A stretch of 13,935 nt of DNA, from assembly GCA_022566355.1 (NCBI GenBank), contig JADFJB010000118.1, positions 1-13,935 of the forward strand, written 5' to 3'. Shown one piece after another: positions 1 through 6,655 of this stretch (the first letter of the stretch is position 1; each line of letters begins with the position of its first letter). The stretch is from a candidate division KSB1 bacterium. Its GTDB lineage: Bacteria; Zhuqueibacterota; JdFR-76; DREG01. A model generated the notes under the pieces. That model was not told the DNA's origin and did not search any database. It saw nothing but the letters and a program-made list of their open reading frames with translations. The translations under genes were made by a program, and so were the position numbers.

Positions 1-2
1 AG

Positions 3-140
3 CAATACTCAGATGCGCCACCACCGATTCGAACAATTGGTCAAATATTGAAAGACCTTAATCTTTCAAAGCCGAGAAAAAAAGGGCGTGGTCAAAGCGA
101 GTACTCTCCCACTATTTTAAATTATAATTTAATTCCGTAG
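3..140 (+). pseudogene. 3' remnant of an integrase-type (IS481-like) transposase
   Basis: An open frame enters from the left edge in frame 3 and ends at TAG 138-140, giving 45 residues. It contains PPPIRTIGQILKDLNLS followed by a basic stretch PRKKGRG. This resembles the end of the helix-turn-helix region and the basic linker that precede the DDE catalytic core in IS481/integrase-core transposases, where a pattern like P..RTIGRIL...GL..RR is common. The catalytic core that should follow is absent: the frame stops about 20 residues after the linker, so the copy is truncated or frameshifted. It overlaps the last 12 bases of the convergent hydrolase gene. The family call is by eye from a short segment, and the 5' part lies outside the window. 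Confidence 0.5.
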
Positions 141-1463
141 CCATTCTGTAATATTAAGAATCACTTCTAATGCTACATTCCCCTTTTGCTGCATATATTC
201 TTGCGGAGTCGCCATGCCCTCACCGGTCATAAACAGGTGATTAAGGTTTGGGTAATCTATGAATTTTACTTTTTTATGGGTTTGCAGCGCTTCTTGCCAA
301 ATTTCAAAATCGGCCATAGTGGCCTGGTAATCCCGTCCACCTTGTAGAATCAGAATAGGTATTGATAATTGTTTGGCAAAAGCAATTTGGTCTCTCTTTT
401 TCAAATCATAATAATAGGAGGCCGCCGCGCCAAATATCATTTCATTCGGCTGAATGGCATTTTGTTCAAGCTTGGAAATTTGATCCATTAATGATTTCAA
501 CTCCAATTCTTCTTCGTTGGATTTATTCTCTCTTAGTGATGCTACATATTTCAATTGATCGATCAATGCCTCTTCCAAAGTACGAGCCGGCGCAGCGAGT
601 AGAATTATTCCAGCCAGATTTCCATCCCGAACCGCAATCTCCGGAGCCAGCAAGGCGCCCAGGCTATGTCCGACCAAGAAGATTCTTTCATCGTCAATTT
701 CAGGTCTCTTGCGCAGGAGTTTAATGGCTGCCAGGGCATCCAGGATAACTTCATTTTCTACTGTTGTTTGTCCAGCAATCATTCTCTTGCCATGAATTTT
801 CGTACGTTTATCATACCTAAGAACCGCAATTCCACGAGAAGCCAATCCCCAGGCTAAGTCTCTAAAAGGCTGGTTCGGACCGATGGATTCATTCCGGTCG
901 TTGGGACCGGAACCATGCACCAAGACTGCTGCCGGAACTTTATTTTCTCCTTTGGGAATGCTAATCGCTCCCGGTAATTCCCAGCCGGGTAAACCAAACA
1001 GGATTTCATTTTCTGAAAAAGATTCAATATCAACATAATCGGGAGGGCTATAGGTTACTGGAGAAGCTGGTAAAAACCACAAGCCGGAAACTTTTTTTTC
1101 GCGATCTAATACAACCCTTACATTTAAGGATGAATTCTCAAATTTACAGAGAATATTTACCTGTTGATATTCACCGGCCAAATCGAGGTCGATTTTCTCT
1201 ATCGCCTCAAACGCGCCAACCTGTTTTTCAAGCGATTCCCAGGTTGATTTCAATTTTTCGACCGGCATAGCTTTTTGCATGGTACTATCATAAAAAGCCA
1301 CAGCTTCAATAAAATTTCCTTCATTCAACAAGTTAACAAATTCAGTTCCGACTCTAATCAGTTCATCATTTTCAAACGGATCTGTTTGGCAAACAGCGAT
1401 CCGTCCAAATGCGAAAATTGCCAGGAAGATTATTATTAATTTAGCAGATTTCATTTTAATCAT
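129..1463 (-). CDS. Exported alpha/beta hydrolase with N-terminal DUF3887-like domain
   Basis: The 444-residue protein starts with a Sec signal (hydrophobic residues 8-20, likely cut near 25). Residues about 32-130 form a small alpha+beta domain resembling DUF3887, often found before secreted esterase-type hydrolases. Residues about 150-444 form an alpha/beta hydrolase fold: oxyanion-side HGSGP at 183, nucleophile elbow GHSLG with Ser267, acid candidate Asp378 in GGRDYQ, and His409 in NHLF. The complete triad suggests an active periplasmic esterase or peptidase-like enzyme; the substrate is unknown. ATG at 1461-1463 was taken as start, and ATG at 1452-1454 (residue 4) is equally possible because neither has a strong ribosome binding site. 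The gene stands alone, 190 bases downstream of the LACTB-like gene. Confidence 0.85.
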   Translation of the reverse strand: MIKMKSAKLIIIFLAIFAFGRIAVCQTDPFENDELIRVGTEFVNLLNEGNFIEAVAFYDSTMQKAMPVEKLKSTWESLEKQVGAFEAIEKIDLDLAGEYQQVNILCKFENSSLNVRVVLDREKKVSGLWFLPASPVTYSPPDYVDIESFSENEILFGLPGWELPGAISIPKGENKVPAAVLVHGSGPNDRNESIGPNQPFRDLAWGLASRGIAVLRYDKRTKIHGKRMIAGQTTVENEVILDALAAIKLLRKRPEIDDERIFLVGHSLGALLAPEIAVRDGNLAGIILLAAPARTLEEALIDQLKYVASLRENKSNEEELELKSLMDQISKLEQNAIQPNEMIFGAAASYYYDLKKRDQIAFAKQLSIPILILQGGRDYQATMADFEIWQEALQTHKKVKFIDYPNLNHLFMTGEGMATPQEYMQQKGNVALEVILNITEWLRN

Positions 1464-1527
1464 TTATAAATACACTCATATCAGCTAATTATCTTTTAGT
1501 AAGTATCTAGAATTTCAAGTTGAATAG

Positions 1528-1552
1528 ACCCCCGATAAAAGCATTCGGGGGT
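1528..1552. terminator. GC-rich hairpin, possible terminator or REP-type element
   Basis: ACCCCCGA (1528-1535) pairs perfectly with TCGGGGGT (1545-1552) around a 9-base loop, giving an 8-bp GC-rich stem in an AT-rich gap. It lies about 100 bases beyond the stop of the LACTB-like gene and upstream of the hydrolase, so it could end LACTB transcription. No clear T-run follows on the minus strand, so it may instead be a dispersed palindromic repeat. Nothing else is evident in the gap 1464-1653. Confidence 0.4.
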
Positions 1553-1653
1553 GACACTTTGGGTTTTCAAATTGGCTGAAATAAGGGTATGAAAGATCGG
1601 TTTTTCGTCAATCGAGAACTAAATATCGTACAGCAGTATATCGGGATCTCTTA

Positions 1654-2754
1654 TCATCGAATAAATAGATTAGAAATTTTTCGCGGCAAATCACCAAACC
1701 TGGCGCCTGAAATATTCGCAACGATGGCAAATACTACTTTCGATTCCGGGTATAAAATTAAATATGTGGTTCCTCCAACCGAACCACCGCCATGAGCCCG
1801 CCAATTGCGACCCTTGTCATCCGTGCCGACGCGCCAGCCAATACCATAGCCGGTTTCTTCGCCGGAATTCTTTTTTTGTGATGTGAAAAACAGATCCAGG
1901 GTAGATTGTTTTAAAAAACCGGGTTCCAAATGTGCAGATCCGAATTGGACCAAATCTTCAGTATTTGAAATAAATCCACCGCCGGCCCATTTGTAACTAT
2001 TATCTACAAATGGCGCATTCAGGGCTTTGCCATTGTCGACGACATAGAACCTGGTTCGATTAACAATGATGCTGTCGGTGTGATCCGCAACCATATTATT
2101 AAGTCCAAGCGGTTTGAATACATTGGCTTTCATATAGGATAAAAACTCTTGACCTGCTGCTTTTTCAACAACGGCGCTAATCAAATTCCAACCATAACTG
2201 GAATAAGAATAATTATCTCCCGGCATAAACAATAGCGTATCATCTTGAAAAATGAATAAACTCTGGACAACAGTCCTGTATTTTTTACTTGAGAGGAATT
2301 CCATGTTTCTATAGTGTCGAATTCCCGCTAAATGTCCCGCGAGTAACCGGGTTGTAACTTTTCCTTTTTTTTGCGGAAATGTTGTGACATATTTTTGCAC
2401 CGGAGCATCCAGGTCTAATTTTCCTTGTTCGACCAGCAAACCGATAGCCACTGCCGTAACCGGTTTAGAAACACTGCCTATTCTAAATTTTGTCAATGTA
2501 GTAACGCGTACCTTGTTTTCAAGATCGGCATAACCAAATCCCTCCGACCAAACAATCTCACCAGCCACACCAACAGCTACCGAAATCCCGGGAACGTGTT
2601 TCAGTTCTTGGAAGTCCAGAATGATATTTTTTGCAGTTTTAATTGATTCTGCATATTTAGGTGAAGTTTTCGTCTGGGCAAATAAAGGGACGATGAGCAA
2701 AAGAAGGATACAATTTGTTAAGATAACTTTTGCTTTTGCTGATAAATAATTCAT
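1654..2754 (-). CDS. LACTB-like serine hydrolase (class C beta-lactamase/PBP fold), exported
   Basis: This 366-residue protein belongs to the beta-lactamase/transpeptidase-like serine hydrolases (Pfam Beta-lactamase). Numbering from the chosen start, a signal sequence occupies residues 1-26 (LLLLIVPLFA), the SxxK motif is S94-VS-K97, the second motif is YSS at 184-186 where class C enzymes have YxN, and the KTG-equivalent is HGGG at 321-324. The segment VTTRLLAGHLAGIRHYR and the YSS/HGG variants are very like mitochondrial LACTB, a peptidase, rather than AmpC. A periplasmic peptidase or peptidoglycan-related role is likely; antibiotic hydrolysis is not implied. ATG 2752-2754 is preferred over ATG 2764-2766 because GAGGTG sits just before it. 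The gene is probably monocistronic. Confidence 0.88.
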   Translation of the reverse strand: MNYLSAKAKVILTNCILLLLIVPLFAQTKTSPKYAESIKTAKNIILDFQELKHVPGISVAVGVAGEIVWSEGFGYADLENKVRVTTLTKFRIGSVSKPVTAVAIGLLVEQGKLDLDAPVQKYVTTFPQKKGKVTTRLLAGHLAGIRHYRNMEFLSSKKYRTVVQSLFIFQDDTLLFMPGDNYSYSSYGWNLISAVVEKAAGQEFLSYMKANVFKPLGLNNMVADHTDSIIVNRTRFYVVDNGKALNAPFVDNSYKWAGGGFISNTEDLVQFGSAHLEPGFLKQSTLDLFFTSQKKNSGEETGYGIGWRVGTDDKGRNWRAHGGGSVGGTTYLILYPESKVVFAIVANISGARFGDLPRKISNLFIR

Positions 2755-2758
2755 AAAC

Positions 2759-2764
2759 CACCTC
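2759..2764 (-). promoter_or_regulatory. Ribosome binding site deciding the LACTB-like start
   Basis: GAGGTG on the minus strand lies 4 bases before ATG 2752-2754 and inside the first codons of the longer alternative frame. This favours the shorter protein. Confidence 0.6.
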
Positions 2765-2791
2765 ATGATTTATTAACCTGGATAATTCATA

Positions 2792-2919
2792 GCCACCAAG
2801 ACACAAAGCTTTAAAAAATAAAGGTTAAGAAAGATTTATTTTTTATATTGACACAAATTTGGTTCATAGTAATCTTCTTTATAACTTTAATATTCTTAGT
2901 GACTTATAGTCTTTATGGC
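2792..2919. repeat. Degenerate MITE-like inverted-repeat element
   Basis: A 17-base arm at 2792-2808 (GCCACCAAGACACAAAG) and an arm at 2903-2919, read on the minus strand as GCCATAAAGACTATAAG, match at 12 of 17 positions in inverted orientation. The arms face each other across about 94 AT-rich bases. From general experience, similar 'ctttgtgtctttgtggc'-type sequences recur between genes in many bacteria. No ORF lies inside. It fills the gap between the LACTB-like gene and the lipoprotein gene and probably carries the LACTB upstream region. Confidence 0.45.
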
Positions 2920-2954
2920 AAAAATTCATGAATAGTGCAGGTTAAGTAAGGATT

Positions 2955-3575
2955 TTATTTTGTGAACCATTGACTATCTTGAAACCTGCGTTTAAAATAA
3001 GTCATTACGTCAGGCTCGAGAATTATTTTTCCGGTAACCATTTTTATATTATCATAACGAAAATAAGATTTATGGTGAACAATCTCCCCCCTATCGACAA
3101 TGAAATAATTATGGCTCAGGTCAATAATTCTGCCTTGCTTGTAGTTGCTGAAATAAAAAGCGCCTTTGGGGATTTTTGATGGCCCAACTACCAAAAATTC
3201 ATCATTTTCCTTTCTTAGCGGACTCGCCACATTAATCTTAAATGAAGAACCAACAATCTTAATTTGGAATCCTCGAACCGTATAATCTCCCGGGGCAACA
3301 TTTGAGAGAACAAAATACCCTCGTGAATTTGTCTTTACCCAATAATTTTTATGAATTATTTTTCCATTATGTTTAAATCTGGCAGCGATAACTACATCCA
3401 ATCCATCGTGATAGGTTGTTGAACGACCACGATATTCAAATAAATCAACTATTACAGAGCCAATAACCAAAACCGAATTCTGATCTTTGGGTTCCTGAAA
3501 CGTTGTAACAACGGAGGCACAACCTTCGATCAAAACCAAAATACTTGTTAAAACCGTAAATTTAAACCATTTCAT
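2955..3575 (-). CDS. Predicted lipoprotein of unknown function with a carboxypeptidase-regulatory-like segment
   Basis: I do not recognise a specific family. From ATG 3573-3575 the 206-residue product starts with a lipoprotein signal (KWFKFTVLTSILVLIEGC), with Cys19 in a lipobox-like IEGC; Glu at the second position of the box is unusual. Residues about 38-110 form a beta-rich stretch including NSRGYFVLSNVAPGDYTV, which matches the pattern of CarboxypepD_reg-like/transthyretin-like beta domains (G.F...v.pG.Y.v). The rest is beta-rich with many aromatics and ends in a basic tail. A longer frame runs up to 3689 but would place 38 extra residues before the obvious signal, so I reject it. The start lies inside the last codons of the small membrane protein gene (14-base overlap region), implying translational coupling. 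Confidence 0.72.
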   Translation of the reverse strand: MKWFKFTVLTSILVLIEGCASVVTTFQEPKDQNSVLVIGSVIVDLFEYRGRSTTYHDGLDVVIAARFKHNGKIIHKNYWVKTNSRGYFVLSNVAPGDYTVRGFQIKIVGSSFKINVASPLRKENDEFLVVGPSKIPKGAFYFSNYKQGRIIDLSHNYFIVDRGEIVHHKSYFRYDNIKMVTGKIILEPDVMTYFKRRFQDSQWFTK

Positions 3576-3861
3576 TTTTTTTGACTTTAATCCATTTTGA
3601 TCTAGAATGCCAAAATAATAAAACACAAGACAACCAAAAAGAAAACCAAAACCAGAAGAAAGGATTTGAAAGTTTGATAAGTTCATCAAACCACAGGTGC
3701 ATTATTTCTTTTAATGGAAAAATTGAAATGAGCAGGTAAACCCAAAAGCCAACTTTCTTTGAGAAGGCCTTTTCAATAATTCGAACAATAAAATGGGTTA
3801 TTAAAATTGCTAATAATAAGCCCAATAATAAAATACTATAAAGGGATAATCCTGTCAGCAC
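3562..3861 (-). CDS. Small three-helix membrane protein, unknown function
   Basis: This 99-residue protein is not recognised. Hydrophobic segments at about 5-27, 36-52 and 66-84 suggest three membrane helices, with basic residues between and after them (IEKAFSKK; a tail rich in Lys). The third segment is unusually rich in Trp and Phe (FFWFWFSFW). GTG 3859-3861 is the only start codon near the 5' end of the frame and it has no convincing Shine-Dalgarno, so the start is uncertain. The stop overlaps the lipoprotein gene start, and the GTG is 34 bases after the enoyl-CoA hydratase stop. The two genes may therefore be read through from the hydratase. Confidence 0.6.
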   Translation of the reverse strand: MLTGLSLYSILLLGLLLAILITHFIVRIIEKAFSKKVGFWVYLLISIFPLKEIMHLWFDELIKLSNPFFWFWFSFWLSCVLLFWHSRSKWIKVKKNEMV

Positions 3862-3895
3862 TAGTTTAGATCGATATGCGCAACTTTCTTAAAAA

Positions 3896-4678
3896 TTATT
3901 TATTTTTAAACTCGGGTTTCCTTTTTTCTGTAAACGCCAGGGTTCCTTCTTTTTTATCTTCGGTTCCACACACATCACCAAACAAACTCGCCTCAATTTC
4001 AAGACCCTGGGATAGGGGTATATTAACTCCATATTTCACCGCGTTTAACGATTGCCTTACCGCAATGGGCCCTTTGGATAAAATTGTCTGAGCAAGTTTG
4101 GTAACAGTGGGAATTAGTTCGTCCCGGGCTACAACTTGATTGACGAGTCCAATTCTCAACGCTTCGTCGGCGTTTATTATATTTCCCGATAGAATCATTT
4201 GCAAAGCCATACTGGTACCAACGGTACGGGGCAACCTCTGTGTACCGCCATAACCCGGAATAATTCCCAGGTTTACTTCCGGTTGTCCAAATTTTGCATT
4301 ACTGGATGCTATTCGGATGTGACAAGCCAAAGCCAGTTCGCATCCTCCACCCAATGCAAAGCCATTAATCGCCGCAATAACCGGACGATCCAGATCTTCT
4401 ATCTTTGAAAAAATCATTTGACCTCTTTGGGCGAATGCTTTACCATTAGGTCCGTCTAGAATTTGTAATTCAGTGATATCTGCTCCCGCAACAAAAGCCT
4501 TATCCCCCGAACCCGTTACGATAACAGCACCTATCGACGAATCACTCTCAATTTTTCCTATTGCTGTTTCCAACTCATCCATTGTCTTGGAATTAAGAGC
4601 ATTGAGTACCTTCGGTCGATTGATAACGATTCGTGCGATTCGGTCTTCAACATCGAAAACAATGTTTTCAAAATTCAT
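3896..4678 (-). CDS. Enoyl-CoA hydratase (crotonase family)
   Basis: The 260-residue protein is full length for the crotonase superfamily. It should hydrate 2-trans-enoyl-CoA to 3-hydroxyacyl-CoA in the cytoplasm (beta-oxidation or a related acyl-CoA pathway). Oxyanion-hole segments are AFVAGADI (61-68) and GFALGGGCELA (107-117). Both catalytic glutamates of true hydratases are present: Glu114 in CELA and Glu134 in FGQPEVNLG. The IPGYGGTQRLPR signature follows at 140-151. ATG 4676-4678 is chosen because GGAGG is just upstream; a longer frame to 4708 lacks such support. No other beta-oxidation gene is nearby. Exact chain-length specificity cannot be read from sequence. Confidence 0.93.
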   Translation of the reverse strand: MNFENIVFDVEDRIARIVINRPKVLNALNSKTMDELETAIGKIESDSSIGAVIVTGSGDKAFVAGADITELQILDGPNGKAFAQRGQMIFSKIEDLDRPVIAAINGFALGGGCELALACHIRIASSNAKFGQPEVNLGIIPGYGGTQRLPRTVGTSMALQMILSGNIINADEALRIGLVNQVVARDELIPTVTKLAQTILSKGPIAVRQSLNAVKYGVNIPLSQGLEIEASLFGDVCGTEDKKEGTLAFTEKRKPEFKNK

Positions 4679-4682
4679 CTTT

Positions 4683-4687
4683 CCTCC
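4683..4687 (-). promoter_or_regulatory. Ribosome binding site deciding the enoyl-CoA hydratase start
   Basis: GGAGG followed by AAAG directly precedes ATG 4676-4678. It is the strongest Shine-Dalgarno in the window. Confidence 0.75.
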
Positions 4688-4711
4688 ACGCGGGTTTAAA
4701 AATGCCAATTT

Positions 4712-4741
4712 GTATAAGCGATGAGAACTGTACTATAACAA
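4712..4741 (-). promoter_or_regulatory. Possible promoter for the enoyl-CoA hydratase gene
   Basis: On the minus strand, TTGTTA (4736-4741) and TTATAC (4712-4717) are spaced by 18 bases and would start transcription about 25-30 bases before the ATG. This is a sigma70-like match by eye only. Confidence 0.3.
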
Positions 4742-4773
4742 TTTGATTCAGGATATAAATTATTTAACGGGAA

Positions 4774-4828
4774 CTGACTTTCAAGTAATATTTGGCTCTT
4801 TAAGAGCCTCCGAAATGAAATCAGTCAG
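4774..4828. repeat. Nested inverted repeat at the end of the HAD phosphatase gene
   Basis: An inner perfect palindrome GGCTCTT-T-AAGAGCC (4794-4808) sits inside an outer pair, CTGACTTTCA (4774-4783) with TGAAA and AGTCAG (4816-4820, 4823-4828). The outer right arm covers the stop codon of the phosphatase gene (4821). It could be a transcription end or an mRNA-stabilising structure for the amidase-ddl-phosphatase operon. It lacks a T-tract, so a classical intrinsic terminator is not certain. Confidence 0.4.
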
Positions 4829-5489
4829 ACCAAATTTTCTTAATATCGCTTGGTTGATTGACAAAATAGGTTGGGTTCAAATCATGTAAACTGGAATGCG
4901 GTGAATAGCCAAAACCGGCAGCACACACATCTACTCCGGCTGCCTTTGCCGCATGGATATCATACTCAGTATCTCCGATCATTATCGTGTTTTCGGCTTT
5001 TTCATCGGCCAATTGCATCGCCTTAAAAATTATATCCGGTGCAGGTTTACGATTATCCACATCTTCAGGACCCAAAATTACCGAAAACTGGTGGTCTATT
5101 CCTAATCCCCGGAGTATTTTCCTGGCAAATTTACCGGGCTTATTGGTAACCACCATTAAGGTAACATCTTTATTTGAGAGATACTGCAACAGGTTTGATA
5201 TCCCTCCAAACAGTTGAGTCTGGTTTAAAACATTCTGATAGTATATTTCACGGAAACGATGAATTGTTTCTTTGGGGTTAATATCAGCATGGTTATCCGT
5301 CAGGCATTTTACAAATAGATCCGGACCAGGGCCAATCGATTCCTTCGCTTCCTCGAGAGATAGATATGGAATACCCAGCTCTTTTCTTAAAACATTCATA
5401 CTATAATGGACATCTGCTGCGGTATCCACCAGGGTTCCGTCCAAATCAAACAATGCTAATCGATAACCATTTTGTTTCATAAGTACCAT
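4821..5489 (-). CDS. HAD-family phosphatase, phosphoglycolate phosphatase-like
   Basis: The 222-residue protein carries all four HAD motifs: DLDGT with nucleophile Asp15 and Asp17, Thr115 in VVTNKP, Lys148 in RKPAPD, and GDTEYD with Asp173/Asp177. A helical cap lies between motifs I and II (about 24-95), as in the Gph/PGP subfamily, which hydrolyses 2-phosphoglycolate or related small phosphates. The substrate cannot be assigned from motifs alone; pyrophosphatase (PpaX-like) or another sugar-phosphate activity is possible. ATG 5487-5489 is supported by GAAGAG (5496-5501) six bases upstream. The gene starts 12 bases after the D-Ala-D-Ala ligase stop, so the two are surely cotranscribed. Confidence 0.85.
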   Translation of the reverse strand: MVLMKQNGYRLALFDLDGTLVDTAADVHYSMNVLRKELGIPYLSLEEAKESIGPGPDLFVKCLTDNHADINPKETIHRFREIYYQNVLNQTQLFGGISNLLQYLSNKDVTLMVVTNKPGKFARKILRGLGIDHQFSVILGPEDVDNRKPAPDIIFKAMQLADEKAENTIMIGDTEYDIHAAKAAGVDVCAAGFGYSPHSSLHDLNPTYFVNQPSDIKKIWSD

Positions 5490-5501
5490 TCCATACTCTT
5501 C

Positions 5502-6635
5502 TTATTTCTTATACCAGTCGGAATCCTGGTCAAATACTCTTTTCAATTTCAGTTTCTGTTGATGTCTTTCGACTGCCAATCGGATCAATTCATCCAATAA
5601 ATGGGGATATGATAACCCTGACGCTCCCCACAATTTTGGGTACATACTGATCGCAGTGAACCCGGGTATTGAATTAATTTCACTGATATAAACATTGTCT
5701 TTACCCAAAAGAAAGTCGACTCTCGCCATTCCTTCGCATCCGATCAACGAATATCCTTCTACCGCAATCTTTTGAATTTTTGAAATAATGTCTGCAGGTA
5801 ATTTTGCCGGAATCTCGAGCTTAGAGGCATCATCAACATATTTTGAATCATAATCGTAAAATTCACCGGAAGGGATCACTTCCCCTGGAACTGATGTACG
5901 CGGATTTTCGTTACCCAGAACAGATACTTCAATCTCCCGGGCATTTGCAACACTTTCTTCAAGAATAATTTTTCTATCATACTCGAAAGCAACTCTTATC
6001 CACTCTTTCAATTCCTGGCGATTATGAGCTTTATTAATGCCAACGCTGGAACCCATGTTAGTCGGTTTTACAAAAATCGGGTACGCCAATTCGGTTTCAA
6101 TCTTTGCAATTTCTTGATCATCCTTTAAAGGATCAGCCGAAATATTATAGGATAAAAAATTGACTACCGGTAATCCAACCGAACGAAACAAACGTTTTTG
6201 GACGACTTTATCCATGGCTACAGAAGACCCCAAAACTCCTGCTCCAACATAAGGGACATCCATCAATTCGAACAGGCCCTGTATTGCACCATCTTCACCA
6301 TATGTGCCATGCAACACTGGAAATATAACATCAAATTTTTCATCGGATTGAGCACTAGAAACATCTTGTTTGGAAAATTGACTGACTAATTTATTATCCT
6401 CAGTTGGATCCGGTTGCAGCAACACTTTTAATTTTAGCGGAATTCTATCCGTTTTTAGCATTTGCAAAGCATCAGGATGACAAATCCATCTGCCTTCACG
6501 AGTAATTCCCACCGGAATAATCTCATACTTTTGGGGATCTAATGCACCTATTACACTTGTTGCTGAGACTAAAGACACTTCATGCTCAGCTGAACGCCCT
6601 CCAAAAATTACAGCAACCCGGATCTTTTTATTCAT
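5502..6635 (-). CDS. ddl: D-alanine--D-alanine ligase
   Basis: This ATP-grasp ligase makes D-Ala-D-Ala for the peptidoglycan pentapeptide. The 377-residue product has GGRSAEHEVS (12-21, with Glu17 for the first D-Ala), HGTYGEDGAIQG (109-120), VGAGVLGSSVAMDK (130-143), ATP-site FVKPTNMGSSVG (188-199), the omega-loop FYDYDSKY (259-266), metal-binding ARVDF (304-308) and EINSIPGFT (319-327). Tyr266 at the end of the omega-loop is the residue type of D-Ala-D-Ala ligases, whereas D-Ala-D-Lac ligases have Phe; this suggests normal vancomycin-type targets. An insertion-like stretch at about 75-98 makes it slightly longer than E. coli DdlB. It lies between the amidase gene (20 bases upstream) and the phosphatase gene (12 bases downstream). 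Confidence 0.96.
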   Translation of the reverse strand: MNKKIRVAVIFGGRSAEHEVSLVSATSVIGALDPQKYEIIPVGITREGRWICHPDALQMLKTDRIPLKLKVLLQPDPTEDNKLVSQFSKQDVSSAQSDEKFDVIFPVLHGTYGEDGAIQGLFELMDVPYVGAGVLGSSVAMDKVVQKRLFRSVGLPVVNFLSYNISADPLKDDQEIAKIETELAYPIFVKPTNMGSSVGINKAHNRQELKEWIRVAFEYDRKIILEESVANAREIEVSVLGNENPRTSVPGEVIPSGEFYDYDSKYVDDASKLEIPAKLPADIISKIQKIAVEGYSLIGCEGMARVDFLLGKDNVYISEINSIPGFTAISMYPKLWGASGLSYPHLLDELIRLAVERHQQKLKLKRVFDQDSDWYKK

Positions 6636-6655
6636 ATATATATCACTATTAAGTC

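Noticed and set aside
1589-1795. Plus-strand 68-residue open frame across the gap and LACTB end
   Set aside because: Mostly antisense to the LACTB-like gene, with no ribosome binding site or recognisable protein features.
1654-2754. LACTB-like protein as an AmpC antibiotic-resistance gene
   Set aside because: It has YSS and HGG variants and LACTB-like segments rather than the YxN/KTG set of AmpC, so resistance is not supported.
3576-3689. N-terminal extension of the lipoprotein frame up to 3689
   Set aside because: It would place 38 residues before a clear lipoprotein signal and overlap the small membrane protein gene fully in that stretch; the internal ATG at 3575 fits better.
4679-4708. 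Longer start of the enoyl-CoA hydratase at 4708
   Set aside because: The ten extra residues include the ribosome binding site of the downstream ATG, and the family normally starts near that ATG.
4473-4724. Plus-strand 83-residue open frame opposite the enoyl-CoA hydratase
   Set aside because: Lies antisense to a well-supported gene with catalytic motifs; it is a shadow frame.
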